A stretch of 9,002 bases of DNA. Source: Spirochaetales bacterium UBA1265 (GTDB lineage: Bacteria; Spirochaetota; Spirochaetia; Sphaerochaetales; Sphaerochaetaceae). Positions 1 through 6,424 of this stretch are shown piece by piece. Numbering within the stretch: position 1 is the first letter of the stretch; the number at the start of each line of letters is the position of its first letter. A model generated the notes under the pieces. The model did no database searches, was not told the DNA's origin, and saw only the letters and a list, made by a program, of their open reading frames with translations. The stretch spans positions 184-9,185 of the forward strand of contig DBVL01000036.1 of assembly GCA_002308475.1 (NCBI GenBank), given 5' to 3'. Made by a program: the position numbers and the translations under genes.

Positions 1-981
1 ACTGATGCAACAGGTGTTGATGATAAGTCATTTAACGCAGCTGCATGGCGCGGAATCAAGCAGTTCTACAATAACGAAGGCGAAGGTGTTCTTTATAGAA
101 ACATTACAGCTCAGTCATCTGATGACTACCTTCCTAACCTCAAGAACGCTGCTGCTCAGGGTTATGATCTTATCATCACAACAGGTTTCACATGGGGAGA
201 TGCTGTTGCTGCTTTCTGTGCAGAGTATCCTAACCAGAAGGTTATTATTGTTGACGTTGACTATCTTCCACAGACAGCTAACCTTATCCAGTACATCTAC
301 GAAGAAGAGCAGGGTTCTTACCTTGTTGGTGTAGCAGCTGCTATGCAGGCTAAGCACGACGGTATCTCAAATCCTGTTTTCGGATTCATCGGTGGTGTAC
401 CGGGAGCTACAATCACAAAGTTTGAGATTGGTTATATTGAAGGTATCAAGTCTGTATTCCCGAATGCAAAGATTGTTGACTACTATGCAAACAGCTGGGG
501 CGCACCTGAACTTGCTAAGACACAGGCCAAGAGCTGGTATGACAGTGGTGTATACTGCATCTTCTCAGCAGCTGGTGGAACAGGTGGTGGAACAATTGCT
601 CAGGCAGCTGAATACAGAGCAGCTGGAAAGAACGTTTGGGCAATCGGTGTTGACTCTGACCAGTATGAAGAAGGTCTCTATGGAGATAAGACAAAGTCAG
701 CTGTTCTCACATCCATGCTTAAGATGGTTGAAAACTCAACAATCGACGCTCTTACAAAGGTTGAGAATGGAAGCTTTGTTGGCGGCGTAGTCGTACAGAA
801 CATGAAGACTGATGGTGTTGGATATGCAACAACAAACGCAGAGCTTTGCGCAGAAGCAAAGAGTGCTGCTGAAGCAGCTAAGGCTGATATCCTTTCAGGA
901 AAGATTGTTGTCAATAAGACATATGCAGCATCAAAGGCAGCTGGTCTTGCTCCTGCAGGACTCGGTGCAATCGACGACTGA
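1..981 (+). CDS. BMP/PnrA-family nucleoside-binding lipoprotein of an ABC importer (5' end missing)
   Basis: Partial gene: reading frame 1 is open from the first base and ends at TGA 979-981, leaving 326 residues. Only the signal peptide with its expected lipobox and the first few mature residues should be missing. The protein is the extracytoplasmic substrate receptor of the ABC importer encoded just downstream. Visible family hallmarks are the N-terminal TDATGVDDKSFN motif (fragment residues 1-12), whose Phe stacks on the purine base in PnrA. Others are NLIQYIYEEEQGSYLVG (94-110), FGFIGG (127-132), FSAAGGTGGGT (188-198), WAIGVDSDQ (213-221) and LTSMLK (236-241), matching the base- and ribose-contacting segments known for Treponema pallidum PnrA. 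Purine nucleosides as ligand are inferred from these motifs and from the salvage enzymes nearby. Some BMP proteins bind other ligands. All 21 lysines use AAG, a sign of high expression. The family is very clear; the exact ligand is less so. Confidence 0.93.
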   Translation, partial: TDATGVDDKSFNAAAWRGIKQFYNNEGEGVLYRNITAQSSDDYLPNLKNAAAQGYDLIITTGFTWGDAVAAFCAEYPNQKVIIVDVDYLPQTANLIQYIYEEEQGSYLVGVAAAMQAKHDGISNPVFGFIGGVPGATITKFEIGYIEGIKSVFPNAKIVDYYANSWGAPELAKTQAKSWYDSGVYCIFSAAGGTGGGTIAQAAEYRAAGKNVWAIGVDSDQYEEGLYGDKTKSAVLTSMLKMVENSTIDALTKVENGSFVGGVVVQNMKTDGVGYATTNAELCAEAKSAAEAAKADILSGKIVVNKTYAASKAAGLAPAGLGAIDD

Positions 982-987
982 TCATTA

Positions 988-1041
988 TTTCAGGTATTTT
1001 TGGACACGCCTCGTTGAGGCGTGTCTTTGTAATACCTGAAA
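988..1041 (+). promoter_or_regulatory. Two-tier intergenic hairpin between binding-protein and ATPase genes
   Basis: Bases 988-998 (tttcaggtatt) pair perfectly with 1031-1041, an 11-bp outer stem. Inside this, 1003-1012 (gacacgcctc) pairs perfectly with 1016-1025, a 10-bp inner stem closed by a 3-nt loop. A small U-rich internal loop (999-1002 / 1026-1030) separates the two stems. The inner stem is followed only by TTTGT, so it is a poor classical terminator. The structure ends 17 nt before the Shine-Dalgarno of the ATPase gene. The likely role (inference) is a 3' mRNA stabiliser or partial terminator that keeps binding-protein mRNA in excess over transporter mRNA, as in many binding-protein-dependent operons. 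The pairing was read directly; the function is untested. Confidence 0.75.
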
Positions 1042-1058
1042 GGTAAAGAAATAACTAT

Positions 1059-1064
1059 AGGAGG
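1059..1064 (+). promoter_or_regulatory. Ribosome binding site fixing a GTG start
   Basis: AGGAGG, a near-perfect Shine-Dalgarno, lies 5 nt before the GTG at 1070. It supports this non-ATG start over the in-frame ATG at 1091, which would remove the first seven residues and has no comparable upstream purine-rich site. Confidence 0.8.
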
Positions 1065-1069
1065 AGAGG

Positions 1070-2608
1070 GTGAGCGAATATGCAATTGAGATGCTGGGTA
1101 TAACCAAGACATTCCCGGGCATTATAGCAAATGACAACGTTAATCTTGTTGTTAAGAAGAATGAAGTTCATGCCATTCTCGGAGAAAACGGAGCTGGAAA
1201 GAGTACACTTATGTCAGTACTTTTCGGAGCTTATTCTCCAGATAGCGGTAAGATTCTTATCAACGGTAAAGAGGTGAAGATAACTAACCCGAACGTTGCT
1301 ACAGATCTTGGAATAGGTATGGTTCATCAGCACTTCAAGCTGGTTCATAACTACACCGTTACAGAAAATATTGTTCTTGGCAGAGAGCCTAAGAACAAGT
1401 TCGGTATTCTTTCACTTGATGAAGCTGAGAAGAAAGTACGTATGCTTTCTGAGAAGTATGGACTGCAGGTAGATCCAAAGGCAAAGATTGAAGATATTAC
1501 AGTCGGTCAGCAGCAGAGAGTAGAGATTCTTAAAACCCTCTATTCTGACTCAGATATTATCATCCTTGATGAGCCTTCAGCTGTTCTTACTCCGCAGGAA
1601 ATAGATGAGTTAATGGATATAATCAGACTTCTGCAGAAAGAAGGTAAGACTATTGTTCTTATTACTCATAAGCTCAAGGAAATCAAGGCTGTTGCAAACA
1701 GATGTACCATTCTCAGAAGAGGTAAGTACATTGATTGTGTAGATATTACTCCTGAGACTTCTGAGCAGGATTTGGCTACCATGATGGTTGGAAGACCTGT
1801 TAAGTTTGATATTGAGAAAAAGCCTTGTACACCAGGTGAAAAGCTTCTTGAAATCAAGAGTATCAGTGTAAATGACAGCGTAGGTGTTGAAAAGGTCCAT
1901 GACCTTTCACTGGATGTTTGTGCCGGTGAGATTGTCGGTATAGCAGGTGTTGATGGAAATGGTCAGACTGAGCTTCTGTATGCATTAAGTGGTCTTTCTC
2001 CTGTAACAAAGGGTCAGATAATCATGAATGGTAAGGATATTACCAACATGAAGATCCGCGAGAGAAATGAAGCAGGACTTGGACATATTCCTGAAGACAG
2101 ACATAAGCATGGTCTTGTTGGAGGTCTCTCCGTAGCTGAAAACACAGTACTTAAAGATTTCTATACTCCTAAGTACTCCGGAAAACTTGGTGTTCTCATG
2201 ACCGAGAAGATTTTTGCAAATTCCGACAAGCTTATTGAAGAGTTTGATATTCGTTCAGGTCAGGGAAGTATTACTCCAGCCGGTGCACTTTCAGGTGGAA
2301 ACCAGCAGAAAGTTATTGTTGCCCGTGAGATTTCTCTTTCTCCGAATGTTCTGCTTGTTGCCCAGCCGACCCGTGGTCTTGATGTAGGAGCTATTGAATA
2401 CATCAGAAAGCGACTGGTTGCTGAAAGAGATAAAGGCAGAGCTATCTTGCTTGTCAGCTTTGAGCTTGATGAGATCATGAACCTTTGTGACCGTATTGCC
2501 GCCATTTCAAAGGGTTCTATTGTCGGTGTGTTCAAGGCCGGTGAAAAGACAGCTTCTGAAATTGGTCTCATGATGGCTGGTGAAAAATCAAAGGAGGCTT
2601 CTAAATGA
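1070..2608 (+). CDS. Nucleoside ABC transporter ATP-binding protein, double nucleotide-binding domain (NupO/NupA family)
   Basis: This 512-residue cytoplasmic ATPase powers the importer and carries two tandem ABC domains. Domain 1 has Walker A GENGAGKST (38-46), Q-loop HQH (86-88), the family-specific signature TVGQQQR (144-150), Walker B IIILDEPSAVLT (163-174) and switch His200. Domain 2 (about 257-505) has a degenerate P-loop GVDGNGQTEL (293-302, Gln where Lys is expected). It also has an intact LSGGNQQK signature (408-415), a degenerate Walker B with Gln (LLVAQPTRGLD, 428-438) and no switch His (SFELDE, 463-468). Asymmetric degeneracy is normal in the ribose/nucleoside-type ATPases (RbsA, MglA, NupO), so one composite ATP site probably does most of the hydrolysis. 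Length is normal for the family. The gene starts at GTG with a strong RBS and overlaps the next gene by ATGA. A sugar importer is the main alternative; BMP partnership and neighbouring nucleosidases favour nucleosides. Confidence 0.92.
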   Translation: MSEYAIEMLGITKTFPGIIANDNVNLVVKKNEVHAILGENGAGKSTLMSVLFGAYSPDSGKILINGKEVKITNPNVATDLGIGMVHQHFKLVHNYTVTENIVLGREPKNKFGILSLDEAEKKVRMLSEKYGLQVDPKAKIEDITVGQQQRVEILKTLYSDSDIIILDEPSAVLTPQEIDELMDIIRLLQKEGKTIVLITHKLKEIKAVANRCTILRRGKYIDCVDITPETSEQDLATMMVGRPVKFDIEKKPCTPGEKLLEIKSISVNDSVGVEKVHDLSLDVCAGEIVGIAGVDGNGQTELLYALSGLSPVTKGQIIMNGKDITNMKIRERNEAGLGHIPEDRHKHGLVGGLSVAENTVLKDFYTPKYSGKLGVLMTEKIFANSDKLIEEFDIRSGQGSITPAGALSGGNQQKVIVAREISLSPNVLLVAQPTRGLDVGAIEYIRKRLVAERDKGRAILLVSFELDEIMNLCDRIAAISKGSIVGVFKAGEKTASEIGLMMAGEKSKEASK

Positions 2609-3747
2609 CAAAGTCTTCAAATTCCAGAAATAAAACTGAACAGGTCTGGATTGACCGCCTGCTAGCAAGTGAGGGTGCTACATCCGTACTTGTTGTTGTT
2701 TTAGGTATTCTTTCCGGTACACTTATTGTTGCTCTTCTTGGAAAGAACCCCTCAAGTCTCTTCAAGGCTATTTGGCAGGCTTTTGTAGGTTACTACAACA
2801 AGGGTAAGGGTGCCTGGAGTATTGGACCTCTTGGAGATACTCTGACTTATGCAATTCCATATGTCCTTTGTGGCCTTTCAATGGGTTTTGCAAACAGAGT
2901 AGGTCTGTTCAATATAGGAGCTGAAGGTCAGTACACAGTCGGTATGCTTGCAGCCCATGCTTTTGCTGTATGTATTCCTGCTTTCCCTGGTCAGTGGCTC
3001 TTCTGTATGGTAGTTGCAGTTCTCGCAGGTTCCATCTGGGGCGGAATAGTCGGTATTTTGAAAGCTAAGTTCAAGATTTCCGAAGTTGTTGCAACAATCA
3101 TGCTTAACTATATTGCACTGTACATTTACAGACTTGTTGCTCTTTATCTCTTCCCTGCAGGTCTTACAAACAGGACCTACAGAACAGCAGATCTTGCTTC
3201 CACATCTATTCTTAAGGGAGTATTTATCTCTGAATCAAACCTCAACATAGGTTTCTTCTTCATGATTCTTGCAGTAGTTGTCTACTGGTTCATCATGGAG
3301 AAAACCAAGCTTGGTTTCAGCTTCAGAGCTACAGGTTTTAACAAGGATGCAGCTCGTTGCTCAGGTATTAATGACACTCAGGCCATTTCCCTTTCAATGG
3401 CTATAGCAGGTGCCTTTGCAGGTCTTGCTGGTGCATGTGTTCTTCTTGGATCACTTAAGTTCGGTAGAATCATGCAGGGTCAGGATAACTACGGCTTTAT
3501 GGGTATTGCAGTTGCCCTTGTCGGTAACAGTAAGGCTCCCGGAATCTTCCTTGCCGGTATTCTTTTCGGAGCTCTCAGAAGTGCATATTCACTTATGCAG
3601 TTCATGAATATTCCGAGAGAGGTTGTAAATATTATTGAGGGTCTTATTGTTATCTTTATTGCTCTGAGAGCTGGTCTTGGTAAAGTCCAGGAATACAGAG
3701 CAAAACAGAGAATCAAGAAAGTAAGAGAACAGGAGGCTGCAAAATGA
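2605..3747 (+). CDS. Nucleoside ABC transporter permease 1 (NupP/NupB family, BPD_transp_2)
   Basis: This 380-residue polytopic inner-membrane protein forms half of the translocation channel. A charged N-terminus of about 25 residues precedes the first membrane segment (about 27-46). Further hydrophobic stretches lie near 80-97, 109-127, 130-152, 160-183, 214-231, 261-283, 297-308, 312-332 and 342-355, giving about ten in all. The loop motif FNIGAEGQ (102-109) is the hallmark of this permease class, and ISEVVATIMLNYIALY (158-173) is also strongly conserved in it. The cytoplasmic segment GFSFRATGFNKDAARCSGI (237-255) is the likely ATPase-coupling loop. The C-terminus is lysine/arginine-rich. 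The start is set by AAGGAGG (2591-2597) 7 nt upstream of the ATG. That ATG overlaps the ATPase stop (ATGA), and the next gene starts in the same way, implying coupled synthesis of the transporter subunits. Confidence 0.92.
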   Translation: MTKSSNSRNKTEQVWIDRLLASEGATSVLVVVLGILSGTLIVALLGKNPSSLFKAIWQAFVGYYNKGKGAWSIGPLGDTLTYAIPYVLCGLSMGFANRVGLFNIGAEGQYTVGMLAAHAFAVCIPAFPGQWLFCMVVAVLAGSIWGGIVGILKAKFKISEVVATIMLNYIALYIYRLVALYLFPAGLTNRTYRTADLASTSILKGVFISESNLNIGFFFMILAVVVYWFIMEKTKLGFSFRATGFNKDAARCSGINDTQAISLSMAIAGAFAGLAGACVLLGSLKFGRIMQGQDNYGFMGIAVALVGNSKAPGIFLAGILFGALRSAYSLMQFMNIPREVVNIIEGLIVIFIALRAGLGKVQEYRAKQRIKKVREQEAAK

Positions 3748-4637
3748 ATATTTTTAATATGATTCCTACAATCATGATGGTTACTGCTCCTATTCTCATT
3801 ACTGCTATTGGTGGAATGATTTGTGAAAGAAGCGGTGTTGTTAACGTTGCTCTTGAAGGACTTATGAGTATTGGAGCTTGTTCTGCCGCTTGTACAGCAT
3901 TTATCCTTCAGAGTTCCGGAGCAGGTGGCGGTTCTGTTTGGGTCGGTGTTCTGATTGCCATGCTTATTTCAGGTATTATCTCCCTGATTCATGCTGTAGC
4001 TGCCATTGACCTCAAGGCCAACCAGACCATTTCAGGTACAGGTATCAACCTTCTTGCTGATGGTATAACAATCTTTGCTTGTCAGGTTCTTTTCGGAATG
4101 GACAGAACAGATACCATCCCAATCAGAATGCATACAGATGGTCTTGGATTCTATCCTTCATTCTATATTGCAATAGCTGTTGTTGCGCTTTCCTGGTTTG
4201 TTCTTTACAAGACTCCTTTTGGAATGCACCTCAGAGCCTGTGGTGAACACCCGGCGGCAGCCGACTCTGTTGGTATTAATGTAAGACGTACAAGATACAT
4301 TGGAGTCTTTGTTTCCGGTGTTCTTGCTGGTCTTGCCGGTTCATGTGCTGTTATGACACAGACAACACAGTTCACTTCAACATTGATTGGTGGTAGAGGA
4401 TTTATTGCTCTCGCTGCAGTAGCTTTCGGACGTTGGACTCCTATAGGAGTTCTCGGAACCTCTGTTCTTTTCGGAGCTTCTCAGGCACTGTCCGTTCTTC
4501 TCAGCGGAACATCTATTCCGTCAGAGGTGTTCAATATTATTCCTTATGCCATAACGCTGATAGCACTGATTGCTTTCTCTGGTAAGGATTTTGCACCAAG
4601 AAGTGCAGGTATTCCATATGAGAAATCTTCAAGCTGA
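3744..4637 (+). CDS. Nucleoside ABC transporter permease 2 (NupQ/NupC family, BPD_transp_2)
   Basis: This 297-residue membrane protein is the second permease half. It is shorter than its partner, as usual for this pair. Hydrophobic segments lie near 8-26, 33-55, 66-87, 97-117, 137-155, 185-206, 217-230, 234-254 and 263-278. The sequence RSGVVNVALEGLM (29-41) is the counterpart of the FNIGAEGQ loop in permease 1 and is typical of the NupQ-type subunit. ANQTISGTGINLLADG (92-107) and the coupling-loop region FGMHLRACGEHPAAADSVGI (159-178) match family consensus. AGGAGG (3731-3736) lies 7 nt before the ATG, which overlaps the previous stop by ATGA. A strong terminator 24 nt downstream makes this the last gene of the importer operon. 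The two permeases are presumably a heterodimer, a family-based inference. Confidence 0.92.
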   Translation: MNIFNMIPTIMMVTAPILITAIGGMICERSGVVNVALEGLMSIGACSAACTAFILQSSGAGGGSVWVGVLIAMLISGIISLIHAVAAIDLKANQTISGTGINLLADGITIFACQVLFGMDRTDTIPIRMHTDGLGFYPSFYIAIAVVALSWFVLYKTPFGMHLRACGEHPAAADSVGINVRRTRYIGVFVSGVLAGLAGSCAVMTQTTQFTSTLIGGRGFIALAAVAFGRWTPIGVLGTSVLFGASQALSVLLSGTSIPSEVFNIIPYAITLIALIAFSGKDFAPRSAGIPYEKSSS

Positions 4638-4661
4638 TATCTGTTTGAAGGCATAATTGAT

Positions 4662-4697
4662 GGAGCTGACTGGTTTTTATCAGTTGGCTCCTTTTTT
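4662..4697 (+). terminator. Rho-independent terminator of the importer operon
   Basis: Bases 4662-4672 (ggagctgactg) pair with 4681-4691 (cagttggctcc) over 11 pairs, two of them G-U. The loop is 8 nt, and six T residues follow immediately (4692-4697). This is a textbook intrinsic terminator on the + strand, 24 nt after the second permease stop codon. Confidence 0.9.
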
Positions 4698-4714
4698 CAT
4701 TTGATCAGACTTAC

Positions 4715-4743
4715 TTCACATAGTCGTTTACATGTGTTAAGAT
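4715..4743 (+). promoter_or_regulatory. Candidate sigma70-type promoter for deoD-hydrolase-ispG-uvrA
   Basis: TTCACA (4715-4720, five of six to the -35 consensus) is separated by exactly 17 nt from TAAGAT (4738-4743, four of six to the -10 consensus). The -10 box is preceded by an extended -10 TG (4735-4736). It sits between the importer terminator and the deoD start, predicting a start site near 4750 and a leader of under 30 nt. This is consensus reading only, and no operator was identified with confidence. Confidence 0.5.
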
Positions 4744-4776
4744 TTTCATGTTATCTGAAAGGAGAAGAGTTTCTTT

Positions 4777-5505
4777 ATGACACCACACAACAAGGCAAAT
4801 GTTGGAGATTTTGCAAAGACTGTACTTATGCCTGGAGATCCACTGAGAGCCAGATACTGTGCAGAGAACTTTATGGAAAACTCAAGACTGGTTACAGATG
4901 TCAGAAATGTACTCGGATATACCGGAACATATAAGGGTATTCCTGTCTCTGTCATGTCATGTGGAATGGGTGCTCCCAGTGCCGGAATCTATTCCTATGA
5001 ACTGTTTACTGAGTATGACGTAGATAACATAATCAGGATAGGTACCAGCGGCGGTCTTCAGGCAGACATTCCGCTTGGATGTCTGATTTTCTCCATGTGC
5101 TGTTCAACGGATTCTGCATGGGCAGAGCAGTATAATCTTCAAGGAGTGCTTGCTCCTTGTGCTGATTCTTCACTTCTTTTTAAAGGTGTTGAGTGTGCAA
5201 AGGAACTTGGAATTGAATACAGATGTGGGATGACTCTTTCAAGTGATCTTTTCTCAACCTACAGTGCAAGAGGGCCTGAAGCCTATGCTAAATGGACAGA
5301 AATGGGGGCTCTTGCTTCAGACATGGAGACAATAGCACTGTACTGTAATGCCATGTATACTCACAAGAAAGCTCTCTCAATCCTTACTATGACTGATAAC
5401 TGCCTGACGGGAGAGTGTTTCAGAGATGAGGATAGAATGCAGGCAAATTCGAACATGATCAAGGTAGCCCTTGAGACTGCATACAGAATTTCAAAGGAGA
5501 GCTGA
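4777..5505 (+). CDS. deoD: Purine nucleoside phosphorylase, hexameric DeoD type
   Basis: This 242-residue cytoplasmic enzyme (E. coli DeoD is about 239) reversibly converts purine (deoxy)nucleosides and phosphate to free base and (deoxy)ribose-1-phosphate. The N-terminus TPHNKANVGDFAKTVLMPGD followed by PLRARY is diagnostic. Residues matching the E. coli active site are visible: His4, Gly20, Arg24, Arg43 (VRNVLG), Arg87 (IIRIGT), Met183-Glu184 (DMET), Asp207 (TMTDN) and Arg220. Asp207 and Arg220 are equivalent to the catalytic Asp204/Arg217 pair. Departures from E. coli include Thr90 for the phosphate-contacting Ser90, Asp182 before Met-Glu where E. coli has Glu, and METIALY for MEAAGIY. The protein has 11 cysteines, which is many for its size. 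A purine-rich stretch, aaaggag (4758-4764), precedes the ATG at a rather long spacing of 12 nt. It follows a terminator and promoter and heads a four-gene unit beside a nucleoside importer. Confidence 0.93.
   Translation: MTPHNKANVGDFAKTVLMPGDPLRARYCAENFMENSRLVTDVRNVLGYTGTYKGIPVSVMSCGMGAPSAGIYSYELFTEYDVDNIIRIGTSGGLQADIPLGCLIFSMCCSTDSAWAEQYNLQGVLAPCADSSLLFKGVECAKELGIEYRCGMTLSSDLFSTYSARGPEAYAKWTEMGALASDMETIALYCNAMYTHKKALSILTMTDNCLTGECFRDEDRMQANSNMIKVALETAYRISKES
5494..5499 (+). promoter_or_regulatory. Ribosome binding site fixing the hydrolase start
   Basis: AAGGAG lies 7 nt before the ATG at 5507, inside the end of deoD. It selects 5507 over an upstream in-frame ATG at 5471 that would add 12 residues before the conserved N-terminal strand. 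Confidence 0.8.
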
Positions 5506-5506
5506 T

Positions 5507-6424
5507 ATGGAACGTATTATTTTTGATTGTGACCCAGGGCATGATGATGCAGTAGCCCTCGCCATGGCCAAAGGGCTGTCTAAGTTTTTTAAACTTGAGG
5601 CAATTATAGCAACTTACGGCAATCAGATAAGAGAAAAGACTCTTATGAACACTTTGAATCTTGCTCAGGCTCTTGCTTTGGATGTACCTGTCTATGCCGG
5701 TTCTGAAGAACCTCTTATCAGAGAAAGAGTGGTGGCTGCAAATATACATGGAGAGAATGGTCTGGCCGGACCTGTATTTCCTGAATGCAGGTTAAAGTGT
5801 GCTGGAAACGGAATAACCTATGCTCTAGAGACGGTTATAAACAACCCGGGAGAAATAACATTTGTAAGTGTTGGCCCCTTTACTGACTTGGCTGTCTGTC
5901 TTAAAGCAGACCCGAGATTTGCACCATCTCTGAAAAGAATTATTGTAATGGGTGGTTCAACATGCGGTGGAAATATCACAAGTACAGCAGAGTTTAATGT
6001 CTATGCTGATCCAGAGGCGGCGCAGATAGTTTTCTCCAGTGGAGTTGAGATAGTTCAGTTTGGTCTGGATACAACACTGCAGGTCATGTTGAATGAGGAG
6101 ATTCTCAAACGTGTGAGAGAATCAAAAGAAACAAACTATAAATCCATCTTCCTGGCTTCCATGGACTATTATGTCAAATCATGTAAGGAGTTCATTCATG
6201 ACTATCCAGCCATGCATGACCCTTGTACTATTGCATATCTTGTAGACCCCTCTATCTTCAAGTTCAAGGAGACAGATGTGGTTGTTGACCTTAAGAGTTC
6301 CTTGCATTATGGTGCTACGGTTGATCTGAGAGAAAGCATAAATAAGAATGTTAAAAAGGCCATCAAGGCAGATTCAAAGAAGTTCTGGGATCTGTTTTTC
6401 ACGGCTCTGGAGAATCTTCCATGA
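5507..6424 (+). CDS. Inosine-uridine-preferring-type nucleoside hydrolase (Rih family)
   Basis: This 305-residue, probably cytoplasmic Ca2+-dependent N-ribohydrolase splits ribonucleosides to base and ribose. The N-terminal strand leads into the metal-binding DxDxGxDDA signature (DCDPGHDDA, residues 7-15). Next come ATYGNQ (35-40, with the conserved Asn39), HGENGLAGP (81-89), TFVSVGPFTDLA (118-129), IVMGG (146-150), the substrate-side EFNVYADPEAA (162-172) and the C-terminal HDPCTIAYLVDP (237-248). His237 and Asp238 match the leaving-group and metal positions of the protozoan enzymes. Length is typical (300-315). Base preference cannot be read from sequence with confidence. The start at 5507 lies one nt after the deoD stop and has a good RBS. 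The stop overlaps the ispG start by ATGA. It overlaps DeoD in function but yields free ribose and needs no phosphate. Confidence 0.92.
   Translation: MERIIFDCDPGHDDAVALAMAKGLSKFFKLEAIIATYGNQIREKTLMNTLNLAQALALDVPVYAGSEEPLIRERVVAANIHGENGLAGPVFPECRLKCAGNGITYALETVINNPGEITFVSVGPFTDLAVCLKADPRFAPSLKRIIVMGGSTCGGNITSTAEFNVYADPEAAQIVFSSGVEIVQFGLDTTLQVMLNEEILKRVRESKETNYKSIFLASMDYYVKSCKEFIHDYPAMHDPCTIAYLVDPSIFKFKETDVVVDLKSSLHYGATVDLRESINKNVKKAIKADSKKFWDLFFTALENLP

Noticed and set aside
392..790. A + strand open frame in another phase inside the binding-protein gene
   Set aside because: The in-frame BMP protein is continuous and motif-rich, and the alternate frame has low-complexity composition typical of a shadow.
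988..1041. Calling the nested hairpin a complete intrinsic terminator
   Set aside because: The inner stem is followed by TTTGT only and the outer stem by a purine-rich stretch. The downstream ATPase gene would also need its own promoter, and none is evident in 1042-1058.
1610..1900. Minus-strand open frames opposite the ATPase gene
   Set aside because: They lie wholly inside a clear conserved gene, show no recognisable domain or RBS, and are explained as antisense shadows.
2000..2500. Second ATPase domain treated as a decayed or mutated gene segment
   Set aside because: The Lys-to-Gln P-loop change and altered Walker B are regular features of the second domain in RbsA/NupO-type ATPases, and the frame is intact.
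4698..4776. Purine-type riboswitch before deoD
   Set aside because: The leader after the predicted start site is under 30 nt, and no three-way-junction pairing or conserved loop sequences are seen.
5471..5506. Longer hydrolase start (ATG at 5471) adding 12 residues overlapping deoD
   Set aside because: No family-like sequence lies before the MERIIFDCDPG strand, and AAGGAG sits 7 nt before the ATG at 5507.
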